From Urophycis tenuis (lineage: Eukaryota; Chordata; Actinopteri; Gadiformes; Phycidae): DNA of 64,000 bases. The position numbers and the translations under genes are program-made. Below the pieces are notes generated by a model. The model saw nothing but the letters and a program-made list of their open reading frames with translations, searched no databases and was not told the origin of the DNA. The DNA is taken from NCBI GenBank assembly GCA_036785325.1, contig JAXIVH010000014.1, positions 5,709,101 through 5,773,100 of the forward strand, read 5' to 3'. Position 1 is the stretch's first letter. The number at the start of each line of letters is the position of its first letter. Positions 25,534 through 38,600 of the stretch are shown here, in pieces.

Positions 25534-26061
25534 TTAAGATTTGTAATTTGATGTTAACCATGTCAACCCCTCATACAGTCCATCGCCTGTGGTCGCACAG
25601 GAGGGTTGAACATACCAATTCCTATCTCTGATGCGGGTCAATCCGAGTTTCTCTTGGATTTCATGTGGCTTCATTGCGTCCGGAAGGTCTTGCTTATTTG
25701 CGAATATGAGGATGATGGCATCCCTCATCTCTCGGTCATTAATGATGCGGTGAAGTTCCTGCCTTGCCTCATCGATGCGATCTCTGTCCGCGCAATCCAC
25801 AACGAAAATTAACCCTTGAGTGCCTGTATAGTAGTGTCGCCACAAAGGACGTATCTTGTCTTGCCCTCCGACATCCCAGACGTTGAACTTGACATTTTTG
25901 TAGGTCACAGTCTCCACGTTGAAACCAACTGTGGGAATAGTGGTGACTGACTGTCCAAGTTTAAGTTTGTAGAGAATTGTTGTCTTGCCAGCCGCATCCA
26001 GTCCAAGCATCAATATTCTCATTTCCTTGTTGCCAAAGATCTTTGATAGCACTTTGCCCAT
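25534..26061 (-). CDS. arf6: ADP-ribosylation factor 6, complete single coding exon
   Basis: ARF6 is a small myristoylated GTPase at the plasma membrane and endosomes that controls endocytic recycling and cortical actin. The 175-residue protein begins MGKVLSKIFGNKEMRI (Gly2 for myristoylation). It carries the P-loop GLDAAGKT (20-27), the switch II motif DVGGQ (63-67), NKQD (122-125), CAT (155-157) and the C-terminus LTWLTSNYKS. At these points it matches vertebrate ARF6 and not ARF1-5. The frame is open for six more codons upstream, but that stretch spans a splice acceptor (CAG ending at 26070), so the start at 26061 is the family start. A single coding exon with an upstream 5'UTR exon is the usual ARF6 structure. 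Confidence 0.97.
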   Translation of the reverse strand: MGKVLSKIFGNKEMRILMLGLDAAGKTTILYKLKLGQSVTTIPTVGFNVETVTYKNVKFNVWDVGGQDKIRPLWRHYYTGTQGLIFVVDCADRDRIDEARQELHRIINDREMRDAIILIFANKQDLPDAMKPHEIQEKLGLTRIRDRNWYVQPSCATTGDGLYEGLTWLTSNYKS

Positions 26062-26069
26062 TGTGTACT

Positions 26070-27060
26070 CTGCATACAATTAAGCTTCCAATAATTAAAA
26101 TTGATAGCTGCCGAACTAACGTATCTTACTTACTACAATCGGATTATATATTCACTTGCAATCGCATGACTCAGTGACAGACATGTGGCTGCTGTCAAAA
26201 ATAGACGTGCATGTTAGGAAAAAACGTATACCGCAAGCTTTTCCGTGATTTTGAGTCTTGTGCAAAGGGATCCGATAACGTACACGGGCATGGAAGTTCA
26301 GCACAGTACCATGTTTGTAAGGCCTATACAGAGCATGGCGCGATTATTGACGAACTTCGCAACAGCTGTTGCACAACGTTCATATTATTCACCAAAAAAA
26401 AACTAAATGAGAGTCTGTGGGTGTTGCAAATGCGGAATAGTTTTGGCAGGTGATATTTCACATAAGGCCCTGCTTAGGCTGCTCTACTTGTGAAATATTC
26501 TCGCGGTCCTCCTTACCGGGAGCGTCCTTGTTCTTTTCAGCACCACCGGAGGAGAAAAGCGATTTTCCTGGGCTATTCCATTAAAGGTCGGACAAGGCAA
26601 CTTGATAAACTTGTATGGTTGAGTGTTGAAAGATATACAGCGGGTTTCAGCGATGCATATGTCCACCGCACATCTATTCCACGTCTTGTCACCCTGTGAA
26701 GAGATTTGGGAGGAGTGTCAGACACATTTCGAATGGGCTAATGCTAACGACGGCTATGAGTTAGCTTGTTGCCTAGCAGGCTAACCTTAGCCAAGTTGCT
26801 AACCTTATTATGTGACTATAGGAAATAAATCGTTGGCGGATCGGATCAATTATAGTAGTAACATAATTGTGCATCGGGTCGTTCTGAGCCAATCTACATA
26901 TACACATTTGAGCCGTTTACCTTCTATAGCCCCCCTTCGCTCTCGATTATTTCCACCTAGCTTTCGCCTTTCTCCTTTCAACCAAATCGCTGAGCTGCTT
27001 CGCCGGAAAGGTGTGGAACTGCAACAACCGCCACTTCCTGTCTTCTTGCTCATTCAGTTG
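26070..27060 (-). promoter_or_regulatory. arf6: arf6 5'UTR intron, first exon and promoter region
   Basis: The acceptor CAG at 26072-26070 lies 8 bases before the arf6 start codon. A matching donor (CCCG followed by GTAAGG) lies at 26517/26516. The intron would be 26070-26516 and the untranslated first exon would begin somewhere above 26517. CpG-containing sequence around 26500-27060 is a plausible promoter. Open frames here on both strands are short and unconvincing as proteins. Confidence 0.45.
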
Positions 27061-28180
27061 CCTTGAGCCTTGTGCAGCACAGTGCGGCTTACTATTATGA
27101 TGCCCTTCTCTGAAGCATTCACGATTGAGATCACACACCAAACACTTAGAATCTATCCAAACTTTTGCACCCTTTCGTTTGACCAATTAGTTCATCCGTT
27201 TGTTTAAATCCTTTCATCATGTCTTTGCTTGATAGCTTCCAACATCGGTGTCTGTCATGGTGAAGGCTCCTGCCGCTTTAAACACAAAGTTGGCTCCACC
27301 TTGACATAATGATGAGCTCGGTTTCTGGCTGTGTGATTCTGAACGATTGAAGGTCAGATAAATTAAGTTCACAGTTAACAAACATCTCCGTAGGGACATT
27401 GGTGAGTCCTGATCTCCTGTTGTGCCTGGGAGGCAATAGGCAAAACAGGCCTATTCGAGCCTTTGCCCATTGTTCAGAAGTACAATTGTGGTTGGATTTC
27501 AGATTATCATATATTCTGTGATACAGTCTAGTCCATGTATTGTGTATTGTGCAGTCCTGTTTCCTCTACGTGGCTGTTGTCTTCCGAGATAGCAAAACAC
27601 TGCTAGTAATAGCCACCTGGTTGAGTTTTGGAAATACAATGCAGTGATGTTGCTATAATGCATTTTGAGATTTAAATAATGAATTAATTGTTTAATAATT
27701 TGCCAATTTGAATACTGTTTTAATAAAGTACGCATTAAACAATTTACAAGGACTTCATTAAGCCTATGCAGCATTAAATTAAACAGACAAGGGATAAAAG
27801 TAGGCTATTAAACATACACTTAATGGAGTACATGTATAGTGGGATTCGCGAAATCATTAATAAACTGCATTATTAAAGCAGCCATTTGAAAAAACTGTTT
27901 ATAAAATGCATTTAATGCTAGTGAAGCAGGTGAGTCAATCAATAACACATTTTTGAAACTCTTTTAAAAGTGGGAGGCATGTTATGAACTTGTTTCGCTT
28001 TATTGACGCTATATTACTACACTACCAACACACTACGATATCTTTAATAAAGCTACATGTGACAAGGAAAAAAACCGAATGAATAATGTGAATCAATTAA
28101 CTGATCTTTCAGTGAACGGATGGCGTGACTTGAAGCCACCTAGTGGCCATATTGGTTAGTTTGAATGGAGAAACCTCTTA
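27061..28180. other. AT-rich intergenic DNA
   Basis: Spacer between the arf6 promoter region and the foldback element. It is AT-rich with no gene or repeat family I recognise. Confidence 0.5.
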
Positions 28181-29576
28181 GACCGTGAGCCAGGGCCTCA
28201 AAATATGGAAACAGTTACCGAAAAAGTGGCAAAGGCTACAATACCTTTTCTGAAAGCCTGGATGATGTATGATGGCCATCTGACAAGAGTAGCTGTTTTG
28301 AGTCATCACACATAATGTAAACTAAGTTTGAGAAAATAATGCGTATAAATCAATCAGAAACCTGACATAGCTGAAAATCTATATTGGACATATTGGAATT
28401 TTTTTTCAAATATATATTTGGTATCATTTTAAATTGGAGACTCTGAACTTTCATTTAAATCCTTTTGTGAACATTTTGGATAAGTACAGCCAACCCTGGA
28501 GCTCTTCAAACTTTTAATCACACACATTTTCCTGCCATTTCCGCCTAAGTCATCTTTTGTCTTTTAATCATGTGGCACCAGCGAGCATCAGAGAAACAAT
28601 ATCCAAACACTGAAATACTGGCATGACCCTAAGGATTCAGAAAATGTATCATTTACCCATATTATCTGATTTGGAGGGGGTGATTTTCAGTCTTATATCA
28701 GACATGGCGTTTGAGAAAATAATGCGTATAACTTAAGCAGAACACTGACATGGCTGACAATCTAAAAACGGTATAACAAATAACAAATGAGACATGGATT
28801 CCTATGTTTTAAGGTGTGGTAAACCCAATTATGACATTGCCATTACTGTAATTTCATGATGACATAAATGTAGTGTCATAAAATGTCATTGACCATACCT
28901 TGACCTTACTGGCAATGTCATAATTGGGTTTACCACACCTTAAAACATAGCAATCCATGTCTCATTTGTTATTTGTTATACCGTTTTTAGATTTTCAGCC
29001 ATGTCAGTGTTCTGCTTAAGTTATACGCATTATTTTCTCAAATGCCATGTCTGACATAAGACTGAAAATCACCCCCTCCAAGTCAGATAATATGGGTAAA
29101 TGATACATTTTCTGTATCTTTAGGGTCATGCCAGTATTTTAGTGTTTGGAGTTTGTTTCTCTGATGCTCCCTGGTGCCACAGGATTAAAAGACAAAAGAT
29201 GACTTAGGCGGAAATGGCAGGAAAATGTGTGTGATTAAAAGTTTGAAGGGCACCAGGGTTGGTTGTACTTATCCAAAATGTTCACAAAAGGATTTAAATG
29301 AAAGTTCAGAGTCTCCACTTTAAAATGATACCAAATATAAAAAAATAAAATATTCCAATATGTCCAATATAGATTTTCAGCTTTGTCAGGTTTCTGATTG
29401 ATTTATACGCATTATTTTCTCAAACTTAGTTTACATTATGTGTGATAACTCAAAACAGCTACTCTTGTCAGAAGGCCATCATACATAATTGAAAAGCTGA
29501 GATTCCAGGCTTTCAGAAAAGGTATGGTAGCCTTTGCCACTTTTTCAGTAACGACCAACCCCTCTGGCTCACGGAC
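28181..29576. repeat. Large foldback (inverted-repeat) element, about 1.4 kb
   Basis: The stretch is almost wholly a palindrome. The left arm (28181 to about 28841) is matched by the reverse complement in the right arm (about 28910-29576), with a spacer of about 68 bp. Outer ends are GACCGTGAGCC and, inverted, GTCCGTGAGCC, each flanked by TA (28179-28180 and 29577-29578). This would fit a TA target-site duplication of a Tc1/mariner-type non-autonomous element. Inner ends pair from AAGGTGTGGTAAACCC. Each arm also carries a direct repeat around GAGAAAATAATGCGTATA (28330 and 28713; inverted at about 29022 and 29412). No coding capacity is seen. The structure is seen directly; the family assignment is inferred. 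Confidence 0.88.
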
Positions 29577-32500
29577 TATCAGGGAAAATTCTAATTGCTA
29601 CCTGATTGGGGAAATAGCATGCAGAAAAAAAATGAGAATGAGGATTATGGATGCCAAATACTCTAGAGTCGGTTTCCCCAACTACGCAGGGCGGAATTGA
29701 TGTTGAACCAGTGTTGGATTCATTCAGTCATATTCAAAAACTAATGATTAGATGTATTATTTTCCCCACTTTAAAACATAATCACTCTCACTCTAACCAC
29801 ATCTACAAAAACTACAATTTATCTATTGCTACCCCCTTCTATAACAATATGTCCAGAGATGTCCTAAAAAGCCAAACATATTTTGATAGCCTCTTTAATT
29901 GCAGAGATACAAGGCTTCCAACATGACCCCTGCTCCAGATTCAAAGGTTAAAGCTAGTGTAGGCAATTTCGAGAAACCAGCATGAGTAAGCTAGATTTTG
30001 CAAGCTTGCTACCTTAGCAATAGGTCTGCCAAGATTTGTGGAAGACTCAAGTTGCAGGAGCAACAAGAATTTCGACAAACATGGTAAAAAAAATGCTTCT
30101 AAAATAAATTACCCACCTGAGCTTAAATAAATCAGAGAAGGCAGTTACAGCTAACAAAAATTCCCATACATACCGTACGTCCAGCATACTACGTTTATTG
30201 ATTCTAATTCTGTTGCACTACTGCACTCTTAAAACACTGTAAAACACTTTACAACACTTGCTACCTTAACTTTATTTTTTATATTATACTAGGCCCCGCC
30301 ATCGTGTTGATTGTTAATTGTTATTGTTATTGTCTATTGTTATTTTTGATTGTTGCTTGTTTACTGTTGCGCACCAACCACCAAGTCAAATTCTTTGTAT
30401 GTGCAAACATCTTTTTAACGTCAAAAATATTTGTCAAACTACATAAGCTGCTCAAAGGCTTTGAAATCAGAACGCATCACAGGACAAAACACTATAGTGA
30501 GAGGACTCATGGGAGTTGTAGTCCTGTAAAATCCATAATCAACTAAGTACACCATAACCTAGGCTTATTGGACTTTGTTTTGTCACGTTACACTGTCATT
30601 GGACTAAATCAACCTGTACAATCTGTAAATCAACCGAAAAATATATTTTGCATATGTGATATGTGTTAATTACATTCTGTATATATCAGATCACTGCTCT
30701 ATTGTATTTTTACAATTTCACTGCATCTATCTGAGAAACGCTGGCTGTTTCAAACACAGCACTATCTCCAATTGATGACAAATCTTTTCACATTGAACAT
30801 TACAGCCAACATCATAACTAACATTCCCAGCAATGAGCCATCCATATCAGATGTACCAAAATACAATAAAAACTAGAAAGAAAACCAGTACTCTTGTGAA
30901 GTGGGATACATAGTGACTGTTAAGGCCAAGGTGGCTCTATGCTCTAATACATCTTTTACACTGTTGTTGTGACGGCTGGATTTAATTGGTTTTTGGTTTG
31001 CAAACATAAAAATAAAAAGCTGAAGATATAGGCAAAATGCAATTAGTGTCAGTCATCTTTGGTTCTATATATATTCTACATGCTATTATTAACTCTACTT
31101 TATGTACTTTATGGCTTTGTAGCTACATGGCTGACACTTGATGACTTGTCATAAGAATGACCATGAGTTTCTCTGCAGATGTAATAATAACACCTTGACT
31201 TTGACATAACTTGGTCGCTTGTCAACAAATTAAGACCCACTGCAAAGTGTACTTTGATGTTGTGCAAGACAAGGAGGAGGTGGTCAGTTTGTGCCATTTG
31301 TGGGGCCCCAAGCAAGTTGCATACTGATATGTCCTGAGAATACTCTGACTCAGTCACCCGCTGAAAAATGACCACCCCACCCCATGCAATATATTGTATT
31401 TATTTATTGCTCATAACAGAGAAAGATATGAAATTAGTAACAGTAACTTTTATTCTCCTTGTGAATTATACCGGTTAAATAATGTCAGGGGTCACATAGA
31501 GGTCACTCTCTAGTCTCACAGCAAATTTGGAGAGGTTACTGTCTAATTATGAAGTAATGTAAAGTTGAATTCAGTTTTGGATGGTCCTGCTACGCTTAAC
31601 GAAAATATGGACAGCTTTTTCTTTGGAATTCATTGAGCTGATTCCTGAGCTTGCATTAATTAACATTACATTAACATTTGTTCTTAGGTCTGCATATCAG
31701 ACCTAAGAACCAGTACGATTTAATTCTGGTTAGTCCATTGTATTATCAGGTCAAATATTCAGATAATTGATCGGAGAGACCTGCGTAGTCCTAGACTGCA
31801 GCCAAACCAGCCTCACCTGCGAAAACCAAACTACCCCCCACTTTGTTTTGTGGTACGTGTTTACACTAGGCATTACGGTAAGGGAATCAAAAGAACTGCT
31901 TTCAACATAAAAGCACATTTCCGATTAACTGAACTGATCACATTCATTCAATAATTCTGTCAGTCACACTTGACAATTACAAATAAATAAATGAACACAT
32001 AATGAAATTAATGCATACATAATTAAATACAATAAAACGAATAAATATGAAACAATAGATAGCCTACAATGAATTACACGTCAAAAAATAATAGCAGACT
32101 TCCCCAGAGTGTGAGATTGGTCTGTGGAAACGTTTCCTTTGAATCATAGCCATCTGACCTTTGAGGGAACATACTGTAGGTAATTTGTTACATTTTCGAG
32201 GGCTTTCATTTTAAAATGCAACATCATAACGTCCTGATTTAATATGAGTGACACTCATATTAATTAAGAGTGATACTGAGTTGGTCTGCTAACCTTCTGA
32301 AGTACAATCGGTCTTTGGAAATGTGTTCTTTATTATTTAGTTGACTACTACTGACTATTACTCTCACAATTGAACTGACTAACCTCGATGTTCAAAGCCA
32401 AATTTCTCTCAAATACTGTTTGGACTGACTTATTTTGAAAAACAATCTTACTTAACGTATATTAACGTAATGTCTAGTATATTTACGTACCGCTAAATGA

Positions 32501-32655
32501 GAAGGGGGGGAGCTGGTTTGAACTGGGATCACGACGTGGAGGCTGGCTTGACGCCTCGGCTCACCCTCGACAGGATTATCTGTAGTTTAGACAGTACCTC
32601 TTTAAGACTCTACTGTTGTGGTCGCTGGATGCAACAGCCGAGAAGCGTTTTAAAC
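29577..32655. other. Intergenic DNA upstream of aspg, with decayed repeat pieces
   Basis: No gene is seen. A stretch at about 30240-30420 resembles the 3' end of a fish LINE: short TATTG repeats, then a CACCAAGTCAAATTC/TTTGTATGTGCAAA motif. A 12-bp-arm hairpin lies at about 31684-31712. The last few hundred bases must hold the aspg promoter and 5'UTR. The aspg reading frame stays open upstream to 32497. Confidence 0.45.
30240..30420 (+). mobile_element. Decayed LINE 3' end (possible)
   Basis: The sequence resembles the terminal motif of widespread fish LINEs: a T/G-rich stretch, then CACCAAGTCAAATTCTTTG and TATGTGCAAA. I recognise it from memory only. No reading frame remains. Confidence 0.3.
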
Positions 32656-35600
32656 ATGGCGGAGTTGAAGATGTCCATCTCGAGTCCTTCCTCTGTTTCA
32701 GAGTTGACTTTACTTGCCCGAGCTTTGTCAAATCCGAAATTAAGCCACGCCGAATCTCTCGATGGTCACCCCAATGCAATTCGAAATTTCACACCCCATG
32801 GCAGCAGACGAAAGTTCTCGAGCAGCAATAGCCTCAGCGAGTTGGACTCATCACTTGTCATTTCACCTTGCTCAGAGGCACGTGTACTCGTGATTAACAC
32901 TGGAGGAACCATTGGAATGAAAATCCAAGACGACGGTAACTATACCCATGTCCTCATATTAGCCGCAGATATTGTTACCAAGTATCTCGTTTCTAGGGAG
33001 TCATCTAACGGATTGAATATCTACTTGGAAATGTATGATGTAGATTCCACAGTCTACGACGTTAACCGAGCGCAAGTAAGCATTGCATGAATCAGAACAC
33101 ATTGATCAGGTCGCACATCAGATAGACCCCCACACATATTGCGGTTTTGTTTAGTTTGAAGCGTCACAGACACGTATAACATGCAGACCGCCACGTTGAT
33201 CGTGTCCGTCTGATTCATGGGGACTAGGTATGCGTAACGAGCCGTCAGTTGGCAGACGAGCTCAATACTTGGTTTCAATTATGTTGCCTCATATTTGTTT
33301 CGACCAATCATATAGCTGGATGCCGGGATCTGGAGGTCCGTAGTAGCAAACAGTAGCCGTAGAAAACTCCACAAGCGTGTCTGTCTGTCAAGGTTTCAAA
33401 TCAACACCGCGTGCAGACTGTAGAAAAAAGAGTGATCGTGTTAAGTAAAAGCTTCACCATGCTTGATTGAAACCCTGGGAATAGTGAACAGACCGATTGT
33501 GGTCGCTACTGACCGGAGAGCTCTAGTGGGCCCATAATTCACAAGCAGATGAGGGGTGTATTTTGGTCCTAAACTATTTCATGCATTACAAACTCCTCGT
33601 GATATTTTTAACTCAATTCACTGGCAAACAAAGTCAGTGCAGCGATCTGAGCATTTTCAGAAATGTCGTCTGCTTTGCAGTCTTGGTTAAAACTCAAGTA
33701 TTCAGGAAGAGTTGGAGTCTGACAACGTTTTAGAGACACCCGTGAAAACGAAATGACGCCAGTTTAGCCGAGCCTACTAGAAATGAAAGCGTGAATGGGA
33801 TTTGCAGGTCTTGTTTGGACGTCAACGCTTTCATTCTTGCCATGTTTGTAAGGTTACAGTTGGCAGATATTGTACTTATTCCATAGCTATGCAGAACAGT
33901 AACTCAATGCTGGTGGTGTATAAATAACTGCTCGACGACAACAGTGGCCAACCAGGGCCGCTGCTAGTGTTTTCGGGGTCCTAAGCATAAATGGTCAGAA
34001 TGGTCAAACCCTAGAACCTTTGCTATTTATTAAATAATATTAAATAGTTAAAATTGACATTAAATAAACATAGAACTATGAAAATGTATATATTAAGTAA
34101 TATATAAAACAAATTGTCATCATAGAATATTTTCTTGAATTTCCCCTTGGGTATCAATACAGTGTTTATCTATCTCTCTAACGGCACCATCAGTAATATA
34201 TAAAGCAATATATAAATAATATATAAGTAATATATAAATCCTTCTTTACAACAGCATTACAACTACGATATAATAAAATAAAAACAACTGCAGGCTCCAA
34301 AGATGAATAAAAATAATTCTGCAGATAAATATGTTATAAAAGGTAGAATATAAATATGTTATAAAAAGTAGCATCATAAAAACCAACACACACACACAGA
34401 CACACAACTATTTTTCACACACCTGGAAACTACCTTAAAGTGCAATATTGTCATAATCAAACTAAACTATGCAGAACTGTAAAACTGTTGGATAGTGTGC
34501 AATGGAGGGATGGATGGATGGACTAAATTGCATGTGCATTCTCAGCGGCTTCAGGAGGCTTTACAAAGCTGCACAACAAGTTTTCCTGGCAGCAAAATCA
34601 CCGATCAAGTCATCATAAGACAGTCTATGTGTCACTTCAGCATTGCTGCTAGGCAAGGCAAGGCAAGGCACAATTCAGCAGCAAAGCATTAAAATACAAT
34701 AAAAGCATAGCAAAAAAATAAAAAAATAACACATACATACATACATACATACATATACAGCATTAAAAGCATTGAAATTAAAATACAAGCATAAAAAGGA
34801 AATTAAAACATGTTAAGATAAGCTTAGGGGAAGGCTGTAGCAAACATAAAGGTCTTTAATCTGGATTTAAAAGTGGTGAGTGTTTCAGCAGACCTACAAC
34901 TTTCCGGCAGTTTGTTCCATATATGTGGCGCGTAAAAACTGAACGCTGCCTCTCCATGTTTAGTTCTGACTCTGGGGACAGTAAGCAGACCCGCCCCAGA
35001 TGACCTGACAGATCTGGATGGTTCATAGAAAATGAGAAGATCTGAAATGTACTTTGGTCCCAAACCATTCAGTGCTTTATAAACTAACAGCAGTACTTTA
35101 AAGTCAATTCTCTGACAGACAGGAAGCCAATGTAACGATCTGAGAACTGGAGTAATGTGATCCATTTTCTTAGTTTTTGTGAGGACTCGAGCAGCAGCAT
35201 TCTGAATTAACTGGAGCTTTCTGATGGACTTTTTTGGGAGACCAGTGAAGATGCTGTTACAATAGTCGAGCCTACTGAAGATAAATGCGTGGACAAGTTT
35301 CTCTAAGTCCTGCTGAGACATCAGTCCTCTGACCCTTGATATATTCTTTAAGTGATAGTAGGCAGACTTCGTAATCATTTTAATGTGGCTGCTAAAATTC
35401 AGGTCTGAGTCCATGACAACACCTAGATTTCTTGCCTGGTCTGTGGTTTTTAACATTGCCAGTTGCAGCTGAGCACAAACTTTTAATCGTTCTTCCTTGG
35501 CTCCAAAGACAATTATTTCAGTCTTGTCCTTATTCAACTGAAGAAAATTCTGGCACATCCAATCATTGATTTGGTCAATGCAATTACTCAATGCTTGTAT

Positions 35601-38600
35601 TGGACCATAGTCACCTGGGGTTATTGTTATGTAAATTTGTGTATCATCTGCATAACTGTGGTAGCAGATGTCATTTTGCAGGATCTGAGCCAGTGGGAGC
35701 ATGTAGATGTTAAACAAAAGAGGCCCCAGAATAGAGCCTTGAGGAACACCACATGTCATTTGCGTTCGTTCAGATGTATAATTACCTAGGGAGACAAAGT
35801 AATCTGTCTTTCAGGTAGGATTCAAACCAGTTTAACGCTGTGCCAGAGAGGCCAACCCAATTTTGTAGTCGATCTAACAAAATATTGTGATCAACTGTGT
35901 CGAATGCAGCACTGAGATCCAGTAAAACCAAGACTGAAATTTTGCCACAGTCTGTATTTAAATGGATGTCACTGAGGACTTTAACAAGGGCAGTCTCGGT
36001 ACTGTGGTGAGGTAGAAATCCTTATTGGAAGACATCGAAACAGTTGCTTCTTGCTAGGAAGGCATTTAACTGTTGGAAGATAGCCTTTTCAATTATTTTG
36101 CTTAGAAATGGGAGGTTTGATATGGGCCTATAATTGTTCATTTGTGATACATCTAGATTGTTCTTTTTAAGGAGTGGCTTGATAACAGCTGTCTTCAAGG
36201 CCTGTGGGAAGATACCTGACAGAAGAGATGTGTTGGTAATTAATAAAAGATCTGAGGCCAAGCAATCATAAACACGTTATCGAGGCAGCAGGAGGAGGAT
36301 TTTAGGTGTTCTATAATGTCTTCTAAAATTTTGTGGTTGACCCGATTAAATTGTGTCATGGTGTATGGGGCTAATTTAGTTGGACAGCTGGCCTGTAGGT
36401 GCCCTGGACCGAGGGTAGAGGTGCTGAGCGACTGTCTAATTTTCAGGATTTTGTCAGTAAAGAAGGTGGAAAATTCATTACAGGCCCTGGTGGAGAGAAG
36501 TTCAGGTGCTACAGACACAGGGGGGTTTGTTAGCCTGTCGACAGTAGTGAACAGGGCTCGTGCATTGTTATTGTTTTTAGCAATGATTTCAGAAAAGAAG
36601 GCTTCCCTTGCGTTTTTCAGATTAAAGTTATAAATACGGAGTCTCTCTTTATAGATTTCGTAATGGACCTGGAGATTCGTTTTCCGCCATCTGCGTTCAG
36701 CTCTTCGACACTCTCTTTTTCCAGTTCTCACCAATAAAGCATTTCTCCATGGAGATCTTTTCTTACCTGCGACCACCTTCACCCTCATAGGAGCAATTGC
36801 ATCAATAACATTTTTTGTTTTGATGTTGAAAAGATCAACAAGCTCATTCACCGAGACACCAGAGAGGACGGGTGTAGAGGAGAATGTCTGAATAAACAAT
36901 TCACTGGTGTTTTCAGAGATACACCGCCTTGTTATGACTTCACTGAGAGTATTTCTTTTTTCCATCGAGATAACACACTCAAAGAAAACGCATGAATGGT
37001 CAGAGAGAGCAACGTCAATGACGCTAACTTTCGAAATGTTCAGACCCTTGGAAATAACTAAGTCCAGGGTGTGCCCTTTGTTGTGTGTGGGCTCCTTCAC
37101 ATGCTGTATGAGTTCAAAGTTATCAAGGACACAACATAGTTCTTTGGTTCCTCTGCCCTGGGGTTTGTCAACATGAATGTTAAAGTCACCGACAATAACT
37201 ATACAGTCAAAGTCGACACATATAATAGACATTAGCACTGAAAAGTCATCAAAGAAGGTTGAACAGTATTTGGGTGGCCTATAAATATTTATGAACAAAA
37301 CTGGAGAGGAGGACTTTAGCTGCAGAGCCACATACTCAAATGAATCAAAGGATCCGAAAGATGCCTGCTTGCATTGGAGTGAGTCATTAAACAAAATGGC
37401 TACGCCTCCTCCCCTTTTATTCACTCTAGCCTCACTCATGACACTAAAGTTGGGAGGGGCAGCTTCAAAAAGAACAGTTCCACTGTTACCTTGATCAAGC
37501 CAAGTTTCTGTTAAAAACAAGCACTCCAGATTGTGCTTGATTATAAAATCATTGATTAAAAAGCTTTTCCCTGCCAATGACCTGATGTTTAGTAAAGCTA
37601 GATTAAGTTTATCATCAACCCTGGGTTTCAGAACATGTTGTAATTGTTTTGGAATAGGCGCTAGATTTGATATGTTTGCTGAAAAAGTTGGGTACTTCTT
37701 GTTTGTTCTTCTTCGCTCAGTTATCACGACAGAAATCTCTGCTTCCATCGTGGGCCCCGGACGGTCCTGGGATGAATCATTATTGTAATTGTTTTCACAG
37801 CCTGGACCCAACAGATATCAGACGGAACTTGGTGTGTTTTGCAAATGAGTGACTGATGTCACTGTGCCTTTTCTAAGTTGTGGAGAGGGGCGTTGGGGGC
37901 GGGGGGGCGGGAGGGGAGAGGCTGGAGGGGGGGCGCGGCTTTGCGTAACTGACGGATGTGGAGGTAGGGGAGGCAATGGGGAGCTCCGGGAAATGGAGGT
38001 AGGGAGGGGTGTAAGCAATGGAGAGCTCCGGGAAATGGAGGTAGGGAGGGGTGTAAGCTCAAGCCTGTAGAAGGGGGGGGTAGCTGGGGAGGAGATCAAG
38101 CTGGATGGGGTTTGGGGTGCAGGGGAAGGCTGATTTGATGGTGAAGGGGGATCTAAGGAGGAGATCGAGTTGGATGGGGTTTGGGGTGCACAGGAAGGCT
38201 GATTTGATGGTGAAGGGGGATCTGGTGACTTTTCCTCCGAATGATGACGTCTCTCAGGCTGAAGGTCTTCCTGGAGCTGGGGGGGAGGGGGATCTCGTCT
38301 GCGTTGCTCGCTGTTATCAGCTCGTTCAGATTCCTGTGGTCTGTTGGCCTTGACAGAGGGAACAGATGGGTGACGCAGGAAATAAAACAAGTTGGAGAGG
38401 AACAGTTGTACTCCTGACCTGTTAAGGAGGACTCCATTTCTCGTAAAAAAGTGTCTGCGGTCCCAGAAAAAGTTAAAATTGTCAATGAAACAAACAGAGC
38501 GGGCAGAGCATGTTGAGTAGAGAAACGTATTCAGATTCATCAATCTGCTATATTTCTCATCTCCTCTTCGGATCGGTGGCAAAGGCCCACTGATGGTCAC

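Noticed and set aside
26062..26079. Upstream start for arf6 adding six residues
   Set aside because: A splice acceptor lies between this ATG and the family start, and all ARF6 proteins begin MGKVLSK for myristoylation.
32497..32655. Upstream start for aspg adding 53 residues
   Set aside because: The later ATG has a better context (AAACATGG), and the added stretch shows no family similarity. It is more likely 5'UTR.
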